Shown here piece after piece: positions 14,801 to 25,700 of a DNA stretch of 64,000 nucleotides; position 1 is the first letter of the stretch; every line of letters starts with the position of its first letter. Origin of the DNA: Polydactylus sextarius (lineage: Eukaryota > Chordata > Actinopteri > Polynemidae); the NCBI GenBank assembly GCA_016801845.1, contig CM028919.1, forward strand, positions 10,192,001-10,256,000. The letters run 5' to 3'. Both the position numbers and the translations under genes were made by a program. A model generated the notes under the pieces. The model did not search any database and had not been told where the DNA came from. It was given only the letters and a program-made list of their open reading frames with translations.

Positions 14801-15980
14801 TCATCCACCGTCTCTTTGTTTGTATATCAGGTAAAAGCTTTCTCTCTCTCTCTCTCTCAGTTATTTCCCCTCTGGCGGCGCTTTGTCTCTCTCAAGCTGA
14901 TATCCATTATGTGTGATGCAGGTGTTGCCGATCAGTTGCAGACCAACTACGCTAGTGACCTCCGCAGCATCCTCAAGACTCTGTTTGAAGTCATGGCAAC
15001 TAAGTGTGAGGAGGGAGACAATGATAAGCAAAAGAAAGGTGAGGAGCAAGTAGTGGCACATTATTATCTTTTCCTTATCAATATAAACTCAATTCAAATC
15101 CACCTTACGGCACCTAAATAGTGCAATCTAATATTTCTTCAGTGGAACTATGACAAAGCAACTATGACCCAGATCTCGTCTCATAAACTTAAACAAACTT
15201 AATGTGCCTGCTTGGTGAAAATTAAAAAAGAAAAAGCTCAATCCATCCAGTGTGAAAAAAAAACCCCAAAACAAACAAACTGAAAAATTCATCCACACTT
15301 TTATTAAATTATTTCTTGCTGTAGGGGCACTACAGTGGATTTATAGTTTCTTCTTCTTCTTCTTATGTGGTATCCAGCAGGTCCAGTTCTTCGTAGTGCT
15401 GTGCTGGAGGACTGTGCTCTCTGTCAAGAGACCATTTCTTCATCAGAACTGGCAGCCAAAGCGCGGGAAGGTCAATTTGAAGGTCAGGAAATCTATGTTT
15501 AGTTGAAATGTCGACCTGTTTCTTTTCTCCCCCCTTTCCGAAGTGGCAGGTGCACAGAAGGCGTCAGACCTGCTCTGTGTTGACTCTGTTTTTGTTTTTA
15601 TTGATTCTGTTTAGATCCTCCTGACTGGGTCCCTGATGAAGCCTGCAACTCCTGCATCGCCTGTAAAGCTCCCTTCACTGTCATCCGCAGGAAGCATCAC
15701 TGTAGGAGCTGTGGAAAGGTACCGTTTCTTTACTCCAGCTCCAGAGAGTCTAAGTGACAGAAAACCAACATTTCAACAGTCTAATATATTTCACTTCATA
15801 ATCATACAGATACTGATGCGTTCATGTACATATATTATGTAATTTCAGATCTTCTGCTCTCGCTGCTCTTCCCACTCTGCACCATTGCCCCGGTATGGCC
15901 AGGTGAAGCCCGTCAGGGTGTGCACACACTGCTACATGTTTCATGTCACGCCCTTCTACAGCGATAAGGCCAGCATCTGA
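8882..15980 (+). CDS. zfyve28: zfyve28 (lateral signaling target protein 2 homolog, LST2), 5'-partial
   Basis: FYVE-domain protein of early endosomes; the family lowers EGF-receptor signalling by promoting receptor degradation. Thirteen coding exons join in consistent phase: 8882-9022, 11117-11254, 11422-11624, 11768-11857, 11967-12056, 12148-12249, 12339-13886, 14153-14248, 14667-14830, 14922-15038, 15381-15482, 15615-15718, 15849-15980 (TGA). They encode 1008 residues. The first starts in phase 0 at [20 protein letters not shown], matching human LST2 after about 13 residues, so a short first exon is missing to the left. The N-terminal half is nearly identical to human; the Lys in [11 protein letters not shown] falls at position 87 if exon 1 encodes 13 residues, the known monoubiquitination site. 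The 1.5-kb exon is fast-evolving, acidic and Ser-rich, making the protein longer than human (887). The C-terminal FYVE domain is intact. Exon structure is inferred by eye; identity is very secure. Confidence 0.97.
9023..11116 (+). other. zfyve28: zfyve28 intron between exons 2 and 3
   Basis: Non-coding stretch of 2.1 kb between the donor at 9023 (CAG|GTCAGA) and the acceptor at 11116 (CTCCAG). It contains an A-run at 9956-9975 and a short GT-rich tract at about 10350-10385. I see no other structure. Confidence 0.8.
10351..10383. repeat. GT-rich simple repeat
   Basis: Interrupted (GT)n tract in zfyve28 intron. Confidence 0.8.
12339..13886 (+). CDS. zfyve28: zfyve28 large central exon (disordered, acidic/Ser-rich)
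   Basis: This 1548-bp exon starts in phase 2 (AG|A) at [20 protein letters not shown], which is conserved, then runs into poorly conserved, Glu- and Ser/Pro-rich sequence. Conserved islands within it match LST2: [16 protein letters not shown], the [12 protein letters not shown] segment, [20 protein letters not shown], and a Cys-rich patch ([12 protein letters not shown]). A glutamate-rich stretch at about 12556-12670 appears expanded relative to human. The open frame continues past the donor at 13887 to 14028, but the splice to 14153 restores a serine-rich continuation, so the exon end is placed at 13886. Confidence 0.9.
15381..15482 (+). CDS. zfyve28: zfyve28 exon with tandem NAGNAG acceptor
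   Basis: The exon encodes the conserved block [20 protein letters not shown]. Its acceptor reads CCAGCAG, so splicing after 15377 or after 15380 are both possible, and the phase is preserved either way. They differ by one residue (K-A-G-P-V versus K-G-P-V). The distal choice fits the human length better. Confidence 0.85.
15615..15980 (+). CDS. zfyve28: zfyve28 FYVE zinc-finger exons
   Basis: The last two coding exons (15615-15718 and 15849-15980) encode the FYVE finger. All signature elements are visible: the WxxD start (WVPD), the basic RRKHHCR phosphate-binding motif and the RVC motif near the end. Four Cys-x2-Cys pairs (CIAC, CRSC, CSRC, CTHC) provide the eight zinc ligands. The family binds phosphatidylinositol 3-phosphate on early endosomes, which places the protein there. 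The protein ends with YSDKASI, close to the human C terminus. Confidence 0.97.
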
Positions 15981-17710
15981 CCCCCGATCACTGAAAGCAC
16001 ATGGTCGCCGCAACAAGATCATATGCAACAGACAGAGTGCCACACTGCTTTGGTCTTAATGGTCATCATTGTTCCTGCTAAGCAAAGCTTCAGAGTGAGG
16101 CCATTATAGATGATGGAGCAGTGGGACCTGGCGAGCAGCCACTGAGTGATGATGAGACCTATTTCTGATGCTGGTGCCTCAGTGGGAACCACAGGGTTTG
16201 ATTTCTACGCCCAGCCAACACAAATGTTTTGCGAATGCCTGTCTGATTATAGAGGCACAAAAGAGAAAGGGAATGAACAGGCAATAACAGAGATCGAACT
16301 GATATTGTGCAACAGTTTTCTGTAGCAGTTTGCAACACAAAAACAGAAGAGGCCATTTTGATTTTTTTTTTTTTTTTTTTTTTGCTTCAGGTGTGAATGA
16401 AAGGACTTGTGACATACTGTATTTTCTTATGCTTTAGCGAGCTTCCTACATTTGTGCCAGATCTCCTTCGGGACTCGGATTTCACGGAAGAATGTAAATC
16501 ATGATAACAATGTAAATAAGGATAATTCTGGTAATAGCTACATTACAATGTTTCAGTAAACAATTGTTATTTATGGGAATTGGGAAGCAATCTTTACCAG
16601 GCTACTGGTTCCAGTGAAGCAAAAATTAAAAACAAACAGCTTTTATATTGAGATTCCCTCATGTTTTAATGGCAATGAATGTGTAACTCTGTACCACTCT
16701 GAGAAATGGGGTCCAGATTCCAACAGGACTGACCATTCAGCTCTTGATGGTAATGGGCTGTGCCCATTGCTTTTACGGTTTCACCATGGCATGTTTATTT
16801 TCCTCTGGGGACTCTGCTGCACACTGAGATGGATAAAAGGAATTCCTTAGTCATCACTATCAGGTCTTGAAGGCCCCCTAGTGGAGAGTTGATCTCTCTG
16901 CTTGGTGCTCTCAGGTGCTGGCCTACAGACTTCAGGCCAATTTAAAGCCCTTTGGTTTTCCCTTCCTCACACTTGTTATAGTGCAATATTGTGACTGCTA
17001 CATACAGTGGTCCCGAACACTTTAGAGGCAGTTCTTTGCTGTTTAAATTGTAGTTTTAAGCAATTTGTGAAGAGCAAAGCTGTGCCAATTTGTGTTTACA
17101 CTAAATTATTTCTATCTTTGGCTCGGTTGGTACGATCAGGCCGGAGCAGATATTTGATTCCCGGACTGACATCGATTTCATCTGACTTCCTTTCTGCTCT
17201 TGAATCTGCTTCCATCGCAATGAAAACATCCACAGTTTCTTCCAGGCTCTTACTATATTACAGTTTGTACATCTGACTGGTCTGAAGTGGCGTGCGTGGA
17301 CACACACACTCACACACAAAAACCTCTGAACAGCAACGGTGTAATATCACATCACATCCATTCTGCTCTGACTGAAAGCAGTTTCTCAGGCATTACATAA
17401 TCACAATCACTCACTACTGTTGAATAAATCTTATTTTATTTTCATCAAAGAACATATAAACTCACTTTGAAAAGGTTTTTTTTTCTTTTATAAAGAATGG
17501 GGAAAATAATGTATGAAGCTATCATTGCTTTTATTTGACAAAAAATCATATGGTAATTTAAGGGCAGGATCTTATTATTTTATTAGCTTGGTCTTATTTT
17601 GTAAAAGTCCAGTACATTTCCATGATAAGAGCTGTGTAAAATATTCAACAAATAATGTTATATAGTTTTAAATGCAATGTATATTGAAATAAATTACTTT
17701 TTTTCCTGTT
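15981..17710 (+). other. zfyve28: zfyve28 3' UTR (extent inferred)
   Basis: Downstream of the TGA, no further coding exon is recognisable. Canonical AATAAA signals occur at 17423-17428 and 17688-17693, giving a likely 3' UTR of about 1.45 or 1.7 kb. A T18-20 run lies near 16363-16383. The true cleavage site cannot be read from the sequence. Confidence 0.5.
17423..17428 (+). terminator. candidate poly(A) signal of zfyve28
   Basis: AATAAA hexamer about 1.44 kb after the stop codon, in AT-rich sequence. A second AATAAA lies at 17688-17693. Confidence 0.4.
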
Positions 17711-17770
17711 TAAAAATGATTACTTAGCCTATTTACTGATTAGTTTAACCTCAAAATACCTGAATTGTGG

Positions 17771-17912
17771 ACTTTTGACTTTGAAACGTGTCACAAATTG
17801 ATCCTCAACCTGCTGCACATCTTTAATAAGAAATTGATGTCACACTGATTTATCTTTACAGGCAAAGAAGTTGTTTCAAAATTCATTTATCAATGGATCA
17901 GACTCCTGGTAC
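17771..17912 (+). repeat. dispersed duplication, copy 1
   Basis: About 140 bp nearly identical in order to 18823-18967. The shared sequence begins ACTTTTG and TTTGAAACGTGTCACAAATT, then runs through the CATCTTTAATAAGAAA and GTCACACTGAT blocks to GGATCAGACT. Small indels separate the copies. Its nature is unknown; it is probably part of a mobile element. Confidence 0.8.
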
Positions 17913-17952
17913 GAACAAATATTTGTTTCTCCCGGTTTGTTGAAATGCAGCT

Positions 17953-17987
17953 CAAAGGTTTCTGTCCATTAAAGACAGAAACCTTTG
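17953..17987. repeat. perfect 14-bp hairpin
   Basis: CAAAGGTTTCTGTC at 17953-17966 is followed, after a 7-base loop, by its exact reverse complement at 17974-17987. It sits in non-coding intergenic DNA just after the first copy of a duplicated segment, and may be part of a decayed mobile element. Confidence 0.8.
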
Positions 17988-18727
17988 TTTACCAACTAAA
18001 TCGATCAGTATTTCAACATAAATTTGATTTTAAACTGGTTATTATTCAATATTCATTCAGAATATTGTTGATTTTGATAATAACTGACTAACATATCCTG
18101 TAAAAATGTCCATCCACAGCCTGGAACTATTTTAGTTACTATTTGCCAGTTTTTTCCTGTCGTTTGAGTAGGCAGTGGGCGCCTACTCATCCGATGAGCA
18201 ACACCCTACTTAGCTGAATTTTCTCAGTTTGTGAAGAACTGGACTGACGCACTGTTAAACTTTCACAGTTTCCATATTACTCAAAGGTCGGTTCAATTAT
18301 TTTACACCAAATGTTTGATAGATGTGGGTGTGTGTCAGACATGAATGGGATGATAGAAAAAAAAAAAACCAACTAAACTTTAAGGGAGAGCTATATAAAT
18401 CTGATGGGACTTTCCCCCTGTAAGTAGGATACATGAATCACACCACAACATACTGGACCAGCTCAGGGAAAGTCATCTTTTTTTTTTAAAACAAAAGGTG
18501 TTGAAGTTTCTGAGGTTTTTATTATGAAAAATCTGCACTGGTAGGTATCATAATCAGCTTAAATTGAATTGTTTTCACACAAATTCAAGGAATTCAACTC
18601 TGGTTTCACTCAGCTCTCTTAGTACTTGCATATAATAAATAAAATAATGAATTCACATATGGACACAAGGATACACAGAAAAAAAGAAACTTGGATTTTG
18701 AATTCTTGAATCCTCTTCTATATAAAG

Positions 18728-18737
18728 GTTATTATAG

Positions 18738-18815
<78 letters not shown>

Positions 18816-18825
18816 CTATAATAAC
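18728..18825. repeat. 98-bp perfect palindrome with (TA)n core
   Basis: GTTATTATAGTCA at 18728-18740 is mirrored by its exact reverse complement at 18813-18825, and about 72 bp of alternating TA lie between. The whole block is self-complementary and could extrude a cruciform. An apparent ORF on the minus strand here is only an Ile-Tyr dipeptide artefact. Confidence 0.9.
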
Positions 18826-18967
18826 TTTTGGCTTTGAAACGTGTCACAAATTGATCCTCAACCTGCTTCACATCTTTAATAAGAAAACTGTAATTAATGT
18901 CACACTGATGTATCTCTGCAGGAAATGAATTTGATTGAAAATTAATTAATCAAAGGTGGATCAGACT
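18823..18967 (+). repeat. dispersed duplication, copy 2
   Basis: Second copy of the 140-bp segment at 17771-17912. It starts at the right arm of the (TA)n palindrome, so the palindrome may mark the edge of the duplicated unit. Confidence 0.8.
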
Positions 18968-18998
18968 GTGATGGGACCTAATCTGATCAACGTTACAA

Positions 18999-19012
18999 CC
19001 ACTAGGTGGCAG
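18999..19012 (+). promoter_or_regulatory. CTCF-like motif upstream of fgfrl1
   Basis: CCACTAGGTGGCAG matches the 14-base CTCF core consensus CCASYAGRKGGCRS at every position. It lies about 0.45 kb upstream of the inferred fgfrl1 promoter. Occupancy is not shown by sequence. Confidence 0.5.
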
Positions 19013-19429
19013 CACGCGCTTATTAAAGGTCCCAGTGTATAATCTCTCAGCACAGAGATGAAGTAAAATCCCTGCAGTTTCTCACTTTTTAACATCAGCA
19101 TAACGAATTAATTCATATAAAGTAATTTATTTACCTAAAAAATAAGGAAAACATATGAACGACTTCTCCTCACAGTTTAGTCTTTTGCTGTGTTTTATAT
19201 TTTCTTAGTAATATGCAGACACTCAGCTCAGAGTTAGTAATGACTTTAACATACTTTGTAATGTTTTGTTAGTAATATCAAATAGGAAAATAACAGTGAA
19301 ATATTGAGGCATGAGGATTTAATTTAGCAGCGGCGTCCTGCTGCACACTCTGCAGCTGTTATCAGTTTTCTCATACATTAAGCTGACAGCGGTGAGATAG
19401 CGTCTTTGTGATGAAGAGGTCTGTGTCGG

Positions 19430-19560
19430 TGACAGATAAAGAGTTAAATGTGTCCGGGCTCTGAGGCTTGTGATTGGCCCGAAGCTGCAGCGCTGGGGCG
19501 GACAACAAGTCTCCGCTGTGCGCTCTGGAAAAGTCACTACTTTGGTGGACGAAGCGGACT
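19430..19560 (+). promoter_or_regulatory. likely fgfrl1 core promoter
   Basis: A local GC-rich patch in AT-rich surroundings contains an inverted CCAAT box (GATTGG, 19472-19477) and a GC box (GGGGCGG, 19495-19501). It lies upstream of the non-coding first exon ending at 19900. The transcription start cannot be fixed. Confidence 0.45.
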
Positions 19561-19900
19561 TAAACACACACTTACACACACACATATATATACACACACA
19601 CACACACACACGCACTCAGACACATTCACAACACACACAGCCAGGACCGCCCTGGATTTAAAAGAAGAGAAAATTATAACATAAGGGAGTTTTGTTGTGA
19701 TTTATTTTATGTGTCCGGTTTTTCATTCGACTTTTATATTCGCGGACAAACGTGCGGTGGTAACTTAAAAAAAAAAAAAAAAGGTCGGTGAAAAGTCGAC
19801 CACTGACACTTTTTGATTCATGGACTCAACACGGACTTTAGCTAAAAGCATTTCTGTCAAGACGCTATTACAAGCTTGACTCCATTCATTCAATATCCAG
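19560..19900 (+). other. fgfrl1: fgfrl1 non-coding first exon (5' end uncertain)
   Basis: The coding start exon begins at an acceptor (20601) only 11 bases before the ATG, so an upstream 5' UTR exon is required. The best donor is CCAG|GTATGT at 19900/19901. A CA microsatellite (19592-19612) would fall within this leader if transcription starts near the GC box. Confidence 0.45.
19592..19612. repeat. (CA)n microsatellite
   Basis: About 10 CA units, next to a short TATATA stretch, near the fgfrl1 first exon. Confidence 0.9.
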
Positions 19901-20611
19901 GTATGTTATCGACACATTTATCCAGACACATATTTACTTTTTTTATTATTATTATTTTTAAATCATTTTTATTTGCATGTTTATCCAAACTACAGGTGAG
20001 AAGCTCTGAGTGAAATTTAACTGTAACGTGAAGACGAAAGGAGAGAAAATCATGTATAGTTTGTTAATTAAAACCCAAGTTTGCTTGTTGAGTATTTAGC
20101 TAACGTGCACATCTAAGCTTTTACATTCAACTTCTTTAATTAAATACTAGAAAATACTTTAAAAAACTTAAATGTTAAGTCCCAGACAGACCCCAGACCT
20201 GAGTGTGATGAGAAACCTCTCACACATCATATCACAGTAAAAAACAAAAACTTACTATTTAGGAATTTAAATGTATTTATTTTCTATTTTTGTATCTTTT
20301 GCATCAGTGACATTAAACCTACTTCATGTTTGTTTCGTTTTAGACTCTTTAGACTTTCTTACAGACCTCAAATGGTCCCTGGGGTCTAGTTTGGAAACCA
20401 CTGGGTCAACTCAAAAAAAAAACTTTGTCAAGCCAGTAGAAGTCTGTTATTGACATGAAACAGCTTTGTAAATGCTACTACAGTCCTTCATATTTGTCAT
20501 GTACAGTGTTATTTTTTCATAAGAAGGTGATATTTAAAAGAAACATTGAGTAAAGATGTTTTTTCCTTCAATCCCGTCACTGTTTCTGTGCATTTTTCAG
20601 ATTCAAGGAAC

Positions 20612-20696
20612 ATGAAGTTGTTTTGGGACAGTATGCGTTTCCTGAAGATTGTGTTGTTCATCTTTGAGGCGGTTTTGCTGACAGACTGCGCAAGAG
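20612..20696 (+). CDS. fgfrl1: fgfrl1 signal-peptide exon
   Basis: Encodes a start methionine, a short basic segment and the hydrophobic run [13 protein letters not shown], followed by TDCARG, where signal cleavage is likely. It ends in phase 1 at AGA G|GTGAGT. It is separated from the Ig1 exon by about 16.2 kb. Confidence 0.9.
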
Positions 20697-20982
20697 GTGA
20701 GTTTCTTTCTTTCTTTTCTTTCACCCTAAAGCTACATGTTATAAACCTGGCAGGTATCGCCACTTTCATAGCTCATTATGAGTCAAGTTGACTGGCTGGT
20801 TTCTCGTGAGCATGAAGAAAGTCTCAGTTGGCTCTTAACGTTTTCTCAACGAGAAGTAAGATGGAAAACTTAGACATTAAAAAAAAAATGTCTAAACACA
20901 ACCCAAAATCAACACAGGGTAGGGGAAAGCCTACCCCTACCCCGACCCACTGTGTCTGAGTTTTTCAGTCATGACTTTATGT

Positions 20983-21026
<44 letters not shown>

Positions 21027-22746
21027 ATGTGTGTGTGTGCAGACTCGCTACAGCAAAACCAAACAAACATCATCCATCAGCTTCCCAGGGTGAAAGAACA
21101 CAAGTCAGTGTGAGAGTCCAGCTCTCCCGCGGCTGGCCAAGGGACCGCCTCACATCAGTGTGTGTGTGTGTTCATGAACTAAACACTAAGTTGAGAGTGT
21201 GAGTCCCCAGTCTGACCACAATTCATTGCACTGTTTATTGTGCCAGTATCAATACTTTGCTTTATAAAGACAACTCACTGTGAGCTTGTCAACAGGTCGT
21301 GAATAACTGTCGAGGCACAATTTCTATGATTTCATCCACCATCACTGACTACTGAACCGTGTCTGATGCAATCCAGTGGCATGAGGCAAAACTTGAAACT
21401 ACGCGACTTTAATGAGAGAAATCTGAAAGCCAGACACATTTCCCCGGAAGACCTCGAACTGGCAAAAACACACAGGCTCCATAGCGGTTTCTTTATTCTC
21501 CAGCTCAGCGTGGAAGTGAATTCAAGAGGTGTCTGATGGGCACAATACCTGCATGTGGCTATCAGGGCTTCAGGTAGAGGAGGCAGGAGGGGGCTGGCGG
21601 CAGTTTAGAGGGGGAGATTAGATCTGTGGGTCTGTAGACAATGCCTCATTCACAGCATGGCAGCCGTGCCTTCACGGCACAACTAAACCAAAAGTAAACA
21701 AGACGTGAAAGCTAAATAAGATTAGACAGGCAATTTTGTATGTTTACAGATTAACAGATGTCAGCGAAGGAGGAATCCAAAGGGAAATCAAATGAGAAGA
21801 TGCGGTGTGGAGGTCCGATGGCTATAAACTGATTTTATATGAGACAAAAGGAAGAAATCAACAGGCTGTTTTTCATAGTTTCACTGAAAGTGGTTGCAGA
21901 TGCAGGGATAGATAGACACGTCAACAGTTATGTAGTTGGCAGACAGACTGACTGAGATGATTTTGAACGATGCTTGACAATCTGTGAAGTGTAAATATCC
22001 CAAAGTTCGCCCAGAAGAAGCAGCGATACAGTGAGTTCAGTGTTACAGTCCAAATGCAACAGCTTGACTCTGACATCCTGTGAAATACAGTCAGGGGGTT
22101 TTGATTCAAAACTTGGTGCTTTTATAGTGAAGGGAAGGCCAGCGGAGCCGTAAAACTGTCCCTGTAAAATTTAACAATGTATGATGACATCTTTAACAAA
22201 TGTAAATGAAATTATAAAGGACGGACCCCCTTTGGTTTATGTGTGAAACAGTAAAACACACACAAGTGTTACTTTACTGCCTTTATCTAAACATTTCAGA
22301 CAATACATGAGAGAAGACAGTAAGTTTGGGTGAATGAATTTAAGCCTGTTGCTGTCAATCATCAGGCGACATCTGACCCGGGACCCCCTGCCTTCATACC
22401 AAACAACATAGACCCTCCCTCTCTCCACTGCCATGACTTTGCGACTAGCCAAGCAAGAATTAATTCTTAACCAACCCCCCCTAACTTAAGACCCCCTGCA
22501 CTTCCTCCGTCGGTCCCAGCGCCTTGTTTCCTCCCCCTCGGGTGCTCTGCCACCCTCAGCAGCTGGAGGAGGTGCTCGCTGATGTGTCCCAGCAGAGCCT
22601 CTAATGTGGTGACAGGCCCGGGGACCACTGGGCTCCACTAACTGAGGAATGCAGCAGCCTGGACATATGGATCTGCAGAAATGCACCCTGGGAGAAACAG
22701 AGAGGCACCAGGTGTCTCTGCTATGCACCAGTACAAGCCAACAATG

Positions 22747-22780
<34 letters not shown>

Positions 22781-25700
22781 GTATAGTTGTGTTTTGATGC
22801 ATTTTAATTAGAAACAGACAGCAAACACAATCGTGTTTCTTTGTGAATGTACATGAATCTGTTTTATGCCGGTTTTTCAACATCACACACGTTCTTGAGC
22901 CATCTGGTGAAGTTTAGAGAATGCAAAATACTCTGCAACCCCATTTGGAAAATATACATTTTATAACAGACTTACATCATGGTTTCATAACAAGAAGGTA
23001 CTATGAGATAAATTGTATGCCAAGGGCTTTTAAAATCACAAGGCCATTTGGCTCTTGAACAGTTTTCCATTTCCTTTAACCGTAATGAGGCTAGTTTCTC
23101 AGTAACCAAATGCCCCAAAGTCCTCTTATTTTTTTTTTTTTTTTAAATAGCTCCTGAATAGTAAGAAGGTGTAACAGCGGTGTTCTTCAGGGCCAAACGA
23201 GTGAGATTTGGGGGTTAGGGAGGTTTGGTTAAAAAGTTCGGCTCCGCTGCTCAGTAACATGTTATTTTTTTCTTCTTACAGTCCTCTCTGAGCTCACTTT
23301 AATGCTCCATTTAGGTATTAGAAATAAAATCAGTTTCATGTTGCATGTTGTTTTTCTGCCCACGTCAAATAGCAGAACTAAAAGGAAGTCAAACATCCTT
23401 CGTCCTACCTCAACTCTAATCAGTGCAGCTATTCAACACCTCCAACCTTGTGCGTTTTCAAAACCAGGAGCCAGCGTTGACCGCCACCCCTTTACATATG
23501 TCCCCTTCTTTTTCCCTACTTCTCTATGCATTTCCTCCCATTTATTACCAGCGTAAAGTTGAAGGAAGTGAGTTAAGTTAATGTGCTGTCGTTAAAACAA
23601 GGCATGAGCTGACCTTTACTCCCACCCAGTCTTTCTCAGGTCTCCGTGGCCCCTATTTACCAAGTCTGGGTCCATTGGTAGAGAACAATGGATGGATTAT
23701 TACATGCAGCGGTCCCCCAGGTTGGACAGAGCAGCAGTAATTAATTTTAAACACTTCTCATCCCTGTGGACTAGACTTATTTGCCATCTATTATAGCTCA
23801 CAGCAGACGGGGGACTCGCTTTACTGAGGCATTGCCATTTAGAGGTGCGTGAGAAGAAGTTACGAGGGTGAATGAACACACTTTTGTGCGTCTGAATATA
23901 TGTGTGTGTTTTATTAAGCAGGCTGAAATTACCCTGAGAAAAAAGTCATGATAATGAGACATCCAAGGAGCACAGGGCAATTTGGAAAACCTCAGAGGTA
24001 TACCAACCACTATTCCCACTCCACCTCCTTCTCCTCAAAACCAGGTGGAAATAATATTCCTCTTGCTACGATCCCTCTGTTTATATCACGGAAATAATGT
24101 TACAGCCACTATAACGATCCGTGTTCCCTCCATCTTTCAGCACACACTGCTGACCCTGTCAGCTCAGGAGGAAACATTCGTAGAGAGGAATGTGTTAGAC
24201 TTCACCCCTCGCAGAGGAAAGAAAGGAAGGGTTGTAGCTGTGATAAGTAGTCATAATGGAGGTCAGTTGGTGTTTACTTTAGCAGGGTCATATAATCCCT
24301 GTGAGCAACACTCCCCTCATTGACTGACATTAATGGCCACTTCAATTAGCATTCATGTGGAATTTCAACAAGGCATTGTCCACTATCGGTATTTGTCACT
24401 TTCAGCTGTATGCTAATGCTCCGAGCACATGAGCAGCATTTTCTTATTTTCTTACTTTTTTTTTTGTTGCTGTTTTTTTTTAAAGCTCACTGAATCATAT
24501 GAAGGTCTCTGTGTGTACAATGCTCATTAGTTTGTTTGGGCAGTTGGCTCCGGGAGTGTTTTCAGACCACACACACTCTTCCTGCTGGCTGAATGGATTT
24601 GGGTTCAGTTAAATAGAATTCCTTTAGCTCCTGTTAACTTTCATGAAAACCCACCGAGATGTTTACAAAGTGTGCACAGAAGTTTCAGATTGTCATTATT
24701 GAAATGATACTCAAATTTATTTTATTCTCCTGGTTTGACTTTGCCTCCATTTATGAGACATATTGACAACAGTTTTTTTTTTTTTTATTGTTGTTGCTCA
24801 TTTACAGCTGTTTGGTATTAAATAAGCTTCTGATGATACTGGACACTGATTTGCACTGTACTCTTAAAGCTGCTGTGTTACACCCTTGGCCAGAGAGCCT
24901 GAGTGGACTGAAGCGACTGGAAGCGAGCCAGTAGGTGGGGGTGAGGGTCCGCCTTGCTGCAACCTTACAAGTGACCTTACAATAACATTTCAGCCCCACA
25001 GTGGGAAATGTTTGTCTTGCGCAACCCTTCTTTCTCAGCCTTCTTCATTTCTCCAGTGCTGTTTTCTATTTTTCTCTTGTGGAGAGAGAAAAGTCATGGG
25101 GAGAGAGAGACCCCACCCCCACCTTCCACCCTCCCTTTCACCCCTCTTCTTCCTCCACCACCGCTACACCCGTCACCCTACCCCCACCCCCCTGTTTCGT
25201 TTTGTGCTCCACAGCTGTTCACTTCGTCACTTCACTCAGTGAAATGATGAGAATCCAATTGCTCCCCTCTTTCACCCCTCGACAGGAGACACTGGTTTTT
25301 ATTTTCCCGTAGATTTTGAACTTGCAGATTTACGATTCGGATCATGAGTCTGCGTACAGCTGCAGGCAGGAGATATCGCTCCTCCAGAACTGGCTCCTTG
25401 TTGCGTCTTCTCCCCCCACACCTTTCCCCCTATTTGCACAAAAAAAAAAAAAAAAAAATACGTCTGCAACAGCAACCTTTTGTTGTCTCAAAAATGTATC
25501 TACAGTATACTGTGATGTGATGGTGGCCCTGAGGATGTTGCTTGGACTGAGCAGGTTGGGACAAGTCCAGCAGTTGTCATTGTGATGTTGGTGAATAACA
25601 GACTGATTTTGATGTGCAGAAATATTATCTGCCCCATCTGACTTTATGTGCTTGTTTGCCGTACTTGCCGCAGCCTGCTTGAATCTGTGCTGCTGTAGCC

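Noticed and set aside
18653..18871. Open frame of alternating Ile and Tyr on the minus strand
   Set aside because: Pure consequence of the (TA)n palindrome.
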